From NCBI GenBank assembly GCA_000406005.1, contig ASZN01000034.1:1-38720 (forward strand): a DNA stretch of 38,720 nucleotides, written 5' to 3'. Each line of letters starts with the position of its first letter. Within the stretch, counting starts at the first letter, position 1. Source of the DNA: Candidatus Poribacteria bacterium WGA-3G (GTDB lineage Bacteria > Poribacteria > WGA-4E > WGA-3G). Under the pieces are notes generated by a model. It was not told the origin of the DNA, made no database searches, and saw only the letters and a list, made by a program, of their open reading frames with translations. Position numbers and translations under genes: made by a program. Positions 34,411 to 38,720 of this stretch are shown one piece after another.

Positions 34411-34636
34411 TTAAAAAAACGGGAACGGTGCCTCTGACGCGTCCTCGTTTGATTCAGAACGTTTTTCTTCTAAGGATTCCTTTTGATTCTTCTCTACAGA
34501 AATTCTCGCCTTAAAAGCATTTGTGCTGCCTTTCTCATTCCAGTTGCGTGTATTCTATCGGGGCGATGAAACCTTTGACAGACACTTCTGCATTGCTGCT
34601 AAGATTGAGGGTTATTTTGCTTAGCGATGTTTTCAT
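34411..34636 (-). pseudogene. collapsed copy of the candidate selenoprotein gene
   Basis: The ATG at 34636 starts one base after the stop of the upstream gene. The peptide MKTSLSKITLNLSSNAEVSV, then KGFIAPIEYTQ, closely matches the start of the gene at 36671 (MKTLNNKIALNLNCDAEVSV, then KGFIAPIEYAQ). After about 31 codons, near 34545, the sequence jumps, in another frame, to NWNEKGSTNAFKARISVEKN, then SLEEKRSESNEDAS. This matches the end of the first beta domain and the linker of the downstream half (INAFRTKISVTEKEK, LLEEKRPESNEDI). The centre of the gene is therefore deleted. Confidence 0.75.
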
Positions 34637-34637
34637 T

Positions 34638-35813
34638 TCAATTCTCCTCTACAGAAATTTTTGCGCGAAAAGCGTTGATACGTCCCTTCTCGCCGTACCA
34701 GTCGCCCGTAGCACCAAATTTAAAAACGTTCCCTCGCGCGAAAAGATGTCTGATTTGTCCTGTTTGATTAGGTCTAATTCCCCACATGGAGGTGAGCGCG
34801 TTAGCAGGGTAACCTTCTGTCGGTAGCTCGCTCTCGCTATCAAAGAGATCAAACGAACCCGAAGTGTCAGCACTCCCGACATGAACATCAATAATTAACG
34901 TTCCACCACCTTCAAATGCTGTAGCATCAATATTGACGATAGTGTAATCCTGATAACCTTCACCAGGTGCCCGAAAAACGTCTAATATTTCCTGTGAGGA
35001 CTGTACACTGTCGAGTAAAACATTCAACTCACTTAGTGGAACGTTGGGGATGTCCTCGTTCGATTCAGGACGTTTTTCTTCTAACAGTTCTTTTTCTTTC
35101 TCCGTCACAGAAATTTTTGTGCGAAAAGCGTTAATACACGCTTCCTCTTTCACCCAAAGGCCCGTAACACCTAACTTAAAAAGTTGTCCGCGGTCAAAAG
35201 GATATATAATTTGACGCGTGTCGCTGGGTTCACCCCACACCCAAGTCAGCATATCTTTTGGGGCACCTTCTGTTGTGGAAAGTTCCGTATCGCCATCAAA
35301 CAGATAGAACGCCGCTTCCCCTTCTTCCCTGCCAATCTCAATGTCAATGGTTAGCGTGCCGCCTTTTTCAAATGCGGTGGTATCAATTGTGACAACCGTC
35401 CAATCCTGATAGTCTGCCTTTGGTGTAGAAAAAAGGTCCAACACCGATTGCGAAGGCTGTTCAGGCGTAAGCACAATGTTCCCCAATCCAGGCTCCTTTC
35501 CTTCCAAGGCTTCCTTGAGAAATGTGAGATAATACTCGCGCCTTGAAAGGCCTCTACGTTTACAGTCTTCCCGAAGTTCATTGACCATTTGCCTACCCAT
35601 CAGTTCAAAATCGGGCGATATAACCAAACAATCTACCGGTGAACCTTTTTTGGATCCGGTTTTCCCACCTGTAATCATTGCTTGTACTAACGGGTGGTTT
35701 GTGTCATAAGTCTTACCTTCGCGTTCGCGTCTTTTCGCAATTGGTTCCCTCAAACTCTGAATACGCCCTAATTCTGAATTAGCGACCCAAATATTAATGA
35801 AATTTTCGTTCAA
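34638..35813 (-). CDS. downstream half of candidate selenoprotein: thioredoxin end plus two beta-domain repeats
   Basis: 391 residues if started at TTG 35813, but no ribosome site precedes it, and the frame is open back to the TGA at 35873-35871, giving 19 more residues (GSGKSLRAGVLAGDEIIEF...). DEIIEFLNENFINIWV and GSPVDCLVISPDFELMGR are thioredoxin-like elements (helix after the active site; cis-Pro strand). Two related domains follow, about 110-235 and 262-391, each with D(Y/W)T-V-x-I-D-x-T-A-F-E-x-G-G-T-L, L-F-D-x-(D/E)-(T/S)-E-L and the end INAF-R-(T/A)-K-I-S-V. I know no name for these domains. I interpret this as the C-terminal 411 residues of a 677-residue protein begun at 36671. Confidence 0.8.
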   Translation of the reverse strand: MNENFINIWVANSELGRIQSLREPIAKRREREGKTYDTNHPLVQAMITGGKTGSKKGSPVDCLVISPDFELMGRQMVNELREDCKRRGLSRREYYLTFLKEALEGKEPGLGNIVLTPEQPSQSVLDLFSTPKADYQDWTVVTIDTTAFEKGGTLTIDIEIGREEGEAAFYLFDGDTELSTTEGAPKDMLTWVWGEPSDTRQIIYPFDRGQLFKLGVTGLWVKEEACINAFRTKISVTEKEKELLEEKRPESNEDIPNVPLSELNVLLDSVQSSQEILDVFRAPGEGYQDYTIVNIDATAFEGGGTLIIDVHVGSADTSGSFDLFDSESELPTEGYPANALTSMWGIRPNQTGQIRHLFARGNVFKFGATGDWYGEKGRINAFRAKISVEEN

Positions 35814-35837
35814 AAATTCAATAATTTCGTCTCCGGC

Positions 35838-35873
35838 GAGGACACCTGCCCTCAGGCTTTTGCCACTCCCTCA
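35838..35873 (-). promoter_or_regulatory. in-frame UGA with SECIS-like hairpin (candidate selenocysteine site)
   Basis: Minus strand: TGC-TGA, the TGA at 35873-35871. Counting from the first base after UGA, GAGGGC (18-23), loop AGGU (24-27) and GUCCUC (28-33) form a six-pair stem with one G-U pair. Outer GGC (7-9) and GCC (34-36) can pair too. Loop position and the G-G-U in the loop resemble bacterial SECIS elements such as that of fdhF (GCAGGU). Found by eye; not folded by software. Confidence 0.6.
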
Positions 35874-36671
35874 GCAGGATTCATCCGCAAGGGGTCCGTC
35901 TATTGAGAGCGCATGAATCGGTTTCTGTTGCGCAGGAGCCATCTCCAATGCTGCTTCAAGTGATACCCAGTTAATGCGCTGTGATTTATAGAAGCAGAGA
36001 ATCAATTTGTGCTCTACCTCTTTTTCTGTGATGGATTCTGCGAATTCGATATCTGGCACAACATCTTCTATTCCGACACGAAGTTCCATTTGCGGACAAA
36101 AGCCGATGTCCGTAATCCATGTCTCGACGTTAGAACCCTCTGGACCTTTCCAGTTAACATCAAAATTCAGAGTGGTTTTAGGAACGTACATCTGAAAAAA
36201 GACAACACTTCCTCTGATTCGGTCAATAATGAGGTGGCCAGTGAACTGAGAAGGCGTGAACCAACCGTCTTTTAAAGCAAATTCAGCATGGATACGGAAC
36301 ACAATATCAGCGTATTCATCATTGTACGCGCGCAGGCAAGCCCACAACCCCTGAGATTCTTTCATACTACTGCGCGCATCCACGCGCATATCAAGGGATG
36401 GACTCGGATGAAGTTGCTCCAGCAATCTCAGTACACCAACGTGTTTTATCTTCCAAGGGATACCGATAGAAACGGTTTCCTTAGGGAGGAAATCACAGAA
36501 GATAGAGACCGGATGCTGTTTCTCTGGTTCAGCAACGCGCAGATTTGCCAAGGCATCCCATTTTACATGAAAGTCGTATTGTGCGTATTCAATCGGCGCG
36601 ATGAAGCCTTTGACAGACACTTCTGCATCACAGTTAAGATTAAGTGCAATTTTATTGTTGAGAGTTTTCAT
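35871..36671 (-). CDS. upstream half of candidate selenoprotein, ending at UGA inside a thioredoxin fold
   Basis: 266 residues from ATG 36671 (AAAGGAAG upstream). Residues 1-225 are an unrecognised, beta-rich domain (KIALNLNCDAEVSVKGFIAP...). From about 229 the sequence reads INWVSLEAALEMAPAQQKPI, then HALSIDGPLADESC. This is the W...EAL..A....KPI...C beginning of thioredoxin-like (Thioredoxin_7-type) domains, with the first active-site Cys as the last residue before the TGA. A free-standing protein would stop in mid-fold. Reading UGA as selenocysteine gives S-C-U-G-S-G-K-S-L and continues the fold in the same frame. No signal peptide is visible. Other genes here end in TGA, so UGA is a normal stop in this genome. 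Confidence 0.8.
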   Translation of the reverse strand: MKTLNNKIALNLNCDAEVSVKGFIAPIEYAQYDFHVKWDALANLRVAEPEKQHPVSIFCDFLPKETVSIGIPWKIKHVGVLRLLEQLHPSPSLDMRVDARSSMKESQGLWACLRAYNDEYADIVFRIHAEFALKDGWFTPSQFTGHLIIDRIRGSVVFFQMYVPKTTLNFDVNWKGPEGSNVETWITDIGFCPQMELRVGIEDVVPDIEFAESITEKEVEHKLILCFYKSQRINWVSLEAALEMAPAQQKPIHALSIDGPLADESC

Positions 36672-36811
36672 TTTTTTCTAAACTTCCTTTTTTGTATAGG
36701 ATACCATTGCCATCAGAAAGAGACAATGATTCGCTTATACACATTTTCGGATGCACTTTTACAGGCGCGGTGGGTGCGTGCTATAAACATGCCGTCGCTA
36801 CGCGACTCAGG

Positions 36812-37067
36812 AGGTTTCTGAAGTGTTCAATGTTTCCGCGTAGGATCCGGTTCGGTTAGAAACCGAACCTACCGGACCTGGAGCCGAGGCAGGCTTGAAG
36901 AGGTTTCTGAAGTGTTCAATGTTTCCGCGCAGGATCCGGTTCGGTTAGAAACCGAACCTACCGGACCTGGAGCCGAGGCAGGCTTGAAGAGGTTTTTGAA
37001 GACTTCAATGTTTCCGCGTAGGATCCGGTTCGGTTAGAAACCGAACCTACCGGACCTGGGCCGAGAC
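36812..37067. repeat. 89-bp tandem array with REP-like palindromes
   Basis: Units begin AGGTTTCTGAAG at 36812 and 36901 and AGGTTTTTGAAG at 36990; the third is cut short near 37067. Each contains GGTTCGGTT-AGA-AACCGAACC, nested in TCCGG...CCGGA. The minus strand reads CCGGTAGGTTCGGTT, again with a GTAGG head. A separate small palindrome, GTCGC-TAC-GCGAC, lies at 36794-36806. The 481-base gap 36672-37152 holds nothing else I can identify. Confidence 0.85.
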
Positions 37068-37152
37068 GATTGTTGTTTCTAAAATTGACGCTTATGGTTC
37101 TGCTGCTCTACACTGAAGTTTGGACAATTCGTGTTGCATGCAAGTTGGTTTT

Positions 37153-37680
37153 TCAAAGTGTTTCGCCCGCCTCTTCAAGCACCGCGTCGATCAACCTACT
37201 GCTGAGTCGGAAGCCTTTTTGCTGGAGTTGTAATAGTAATGGTCGAACCGCTTTAATTTTTCCCTTCTTTTTTGCAAACAAAAGGAAACCGGCTACACCG
37301 ACTGTTTGCAATCCTAAAGATTGAGCAACTTTTCGCCCGCGTAGGTCGTCAACAAACACATTCGTTACACCCAGCTCCGTTGCTAATACCAACGTTTCAG
37401 CTTCTCCTTTATCTAGCGTTGTCATTAGCATTGTCACTGCTGATGTGTTAGAAACGGTTTGCCTTTTAACAAAAGTCGCTTGTCGCAATTCTTTTTTTCC
37501 CGGTCTCCCTTCTCCTTGTTGAACAACTTCCTCCCAAACTTTGTCGGCGATGATCAGCGTTTCGACAAGTGCTTTCAAAATGTCCCATTGTTCGCAAAGA
37601 GAAATACCAATTACAAATGAAGCATCCGCGACAGCTATCAACTTGCTTGCATCGGTTATTTTGTTTGTTGTATTAAGCAT
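37153..37680 (-). CDS. PIN-domain toxin (DUF3368 family)
   Basis: 175 residues. Acidic residues of the PIN nuclease fold are visible: Asp in VADASFVIGISL (about 19), Glu in LDKGEAETLVLA (about 93), and DD in VFVDDLRGRKVAQSLGL (about 111-112), followed by GVAGFLLFAKKKGKI, which is typical of DUF3368. It should act as an RNase toxin held by the UPF0175 protein. Its start lies inside the antitoxin gene (25-base overlap), so the two are translated together. Confidence 0.85.
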   Translation of the reverse strand: MLNTTNKITDASKLIAVADASFVIGISLCEQWDILKALVETLIIADKVWEEVVQQGEGRPGKKELRQATFVKRQTVSNTSAVTMLMTTLDKGEAETLVLATELGVTNVFVDDLRGRKVAQSLGLQTVGVAGFLLFAKKKGKIKAVRPLLLQLQQKGFRLSSRLIDAVLEEAGETL

Positions 37681-37940
37681 TCGACAGTCTTCAATTCCTG
37701 TTGGATTTCCTCATCATCATATTCAGCAATCGGGATATCCTGCTGACTCAGAAGTCGAATAAAATCCCATAAGTGTAGTTCTGCCAATTTTGCAGCTTGC
37801 CCTAAAGAGAGAATGTTACGCTCGAAGAGGGAGATCGCAAGCAACCGTTTGGCCTCCTCAGTCAGTTTCTTTTGATTATAGCCAGAAATGGAAAGTGGGG
37901 TTGAAAGTTCATTAGGGACATCCAACGTGATAGAAAGCAT
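37656..37940 (-). CDS. UPF0175 family antitoxin
   Basis: 94 residues. MLSITLDVPNEL, then EEAKRLLAISLFERNILSLG and QAAKLAELHLWDFIRLLSQQ, give the helix-turn-helix-like pattern of UPF0175 proteins, which pair with DUF3368 PIN toxins. YDDEEIQQELKTVECL at the end is probably the toxin-binding tail. Antitoxin first, toxin second, is the usual order. The pair sits between two copies of the candidate selenoprotein gene. Confidence 0.85.
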   Translation of the reverse strand: MLSITLDVPNELSTPLSISGYNQKKLTEEAKRLLAISLFERNILSLGQAAKLAELHLWDFIRLLSQQDIPIAEYDDEEIQQELKTVECLIQQTK

Positions 37941-38072
37941 GGTTCTTACCTCTATATTGCATTAAGGGTATCGCTAAAATGTAGTTCGTTTTTGATTACA
38001 AAACACTGCCCATAAGTTCAGGAATATTATAACATTTTTCATAGGAAAACGTAATTTTAATTTCACCTTATT

Positions 38073-38720
38073 TTAATTTTCTTCCGCGGAGATTTTTGCG
38101 TGAAAGGCGTTGACGCTCCCTTTCTCGTTGAACCACGTACCGGTAGCACCCAACTTAAAGACCTTACCTTCGTCAAAACGATGTCGGATTCTTCCGATCT
38201 GTCCGGACGGAATATCCCACGCTGAGGCAAGCGCGTCATTAGGCAATCCTTTCGTCGGCAGCTCGGTTTCGCTATCATAGAGATCAAACGATCCACCGGG
38301 CTTCGCAGTGCCCATCCGAATATTGATGGTGAGTGTGCCACCCGCCTCAAAGGCAGTAACATCAATCTCAACGACAGTATAATCTTGATGGCCGTACTTC
38401 GGTGTTCTAAGGATGTTCAGTACATCTTGTTCGGTCTGTTCAGGGTTAAGTACAACGTTCAAACCCCTCGGAGAAACGTCTGAAGTTTCATCGTTAAATC
38501 CGGGCAACTTACCATCTAAAGAATCCTCAAGAAACTTAAGGTAAGCATCTTCTTCTGGGATACCAGTTCGCAAACAGTCGTCAAAGAAGTCATTAAGGGG
38601 GAGTTTGCCCATCACATCGTACTCTGGAGCGATAACTAAACAATCCACAGGTGAATGTTCTTTCCACCCTTCCATGATGGCTTTTGCTAATGGGTGTGTT
38701 CTGTCAAATGTTTTGGATAG
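38073..38720 (-). CDS. partial paralogue of the candidate selenoprotein (5' end outside window)
   Basis: The frame is open to the window edge: LSKTFDRTHPLAKAIMEGWK precedes the apparent Met at 38675, matching EGKTYDTNHPLVQAMITGGK in the gene at 35813. It then has HSPVDCLVIAPEYDVMGKLP (thioredoxin cis-Pro region) and only one beta domain (DYTVVEIDVTAFEAGGTLTI...VNAFHAKISAEEN) instead of two. The active-site position lies just beyond the window, so it cannot be seen whether it also has TGA. The 132 bases between this gene and the UPF0175 gene show no clear feature. Confidence 0.8.
   Translation of the reverse strand, partial: LSKTFDRTHPLAKAIMEGWKEHSPVDCLVIAPEYDVMGKLPLNDFFDDCLRTGIPEEDAYLKFLEDSLDGKLPGFNDETSDVSPRGLNVVLNPEQTEQDVLNILRTPKYGHQDYTVVEIDVTAFEAGGTLTINIRMGTAKPGGSFDLYDSETELPTKGLPNDALASAWDIPSGQIGRIRHRFDEGKVFKLGATGTWFNEKGSVNAFHAKISAEEN

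Noticed and set aside
35813..35813. TTG at 35813 as the true start of an independent gene
   Set aside because: No ribosome site, the frame is open 57 bases further to a TGA, and that extra stretch carries conserved thioredoxin-like sequence.
35871..35873. Whole-genome reassignment of UGA to Trp or Gly
   Set aside because: Several well-defined genes here (hsdM, hsdS, hsdR, the GHKL ATPase) end properly at TGA.

Overview
The window looks like a chromosomal stretch of a Candidatus Poribacteria-type bacterium. This rests on family knowledge recalled from memory, not on a search. The pointers are several exported proteins sharing the C-terminal signature P-V-x-P-x-G-K-x-x-T-x-W-x-x-L-K, sulfatase and sugar-isomerase genes, and abundant palindromic intergenic repeats. 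No rRNA, tRNA or CRISPR array was seen.

Layout. 1-9120: exported beta-domain proteins (a CBM9-like gene cut by the window edge, a tandem pair of jelly-roll-like paralogues, a LamG-like protein), a DUF815 ATPase, a PLP aminotransferase, an S66 LD-carboxypeptidase-like peptidase and a GT4 glycosyltransferase. 9190-24150: a defence island. A type I restriction-modification locus (hsdM, hsdS, hsdR, small metallopeptidase) is split by an AT-rich cassette with its own promoter. The cassette holds a C5-cytosine methyltransferase, a MORC/Hsp90-type ATPase with a C-terminal nuclease-like domain, and a nuclease-STAND ATPase that appears frameshifted at an A8 run. hsdR carries an N-terminal HicB antitoxin domain and follows a decayed hicA. 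24379-29400: a LarA-like protein, a UbiA prenyltransferase, a sugar isomerase/epimerase behind a duplicated leader, and a sulfatase. 29401-34084: a hicBA toxin-antitoxin pair, a GT2 glycosyltransferase, a RecQ helicase and a MacB/FtsX-type permease.

34411-38720, all on the minus strand, is the most unusual part. Two consecutive ORFs (36671-35871 and 35813-34638) are in the same frame, separated by a single TGA. The stop falls inside a thioredoxin-like fold, directly after a Cys at the expected active site, and a SECIS-like hairpin follows it. I propose one 677-residue selenoprotein with UGA as selenocysteine. A collapsed second copy lies just downstream and a third copy runs off the right edge. 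A UPF0175/PIN-domain (DUF3368) toxin-antitoxin pair sits between copies.

Four sets of GTAGG-headed or related palindromes (REP-like), a 113/119-bp tandem leader duplication and an 89-bp tandem array fill the larger gaps between genes.
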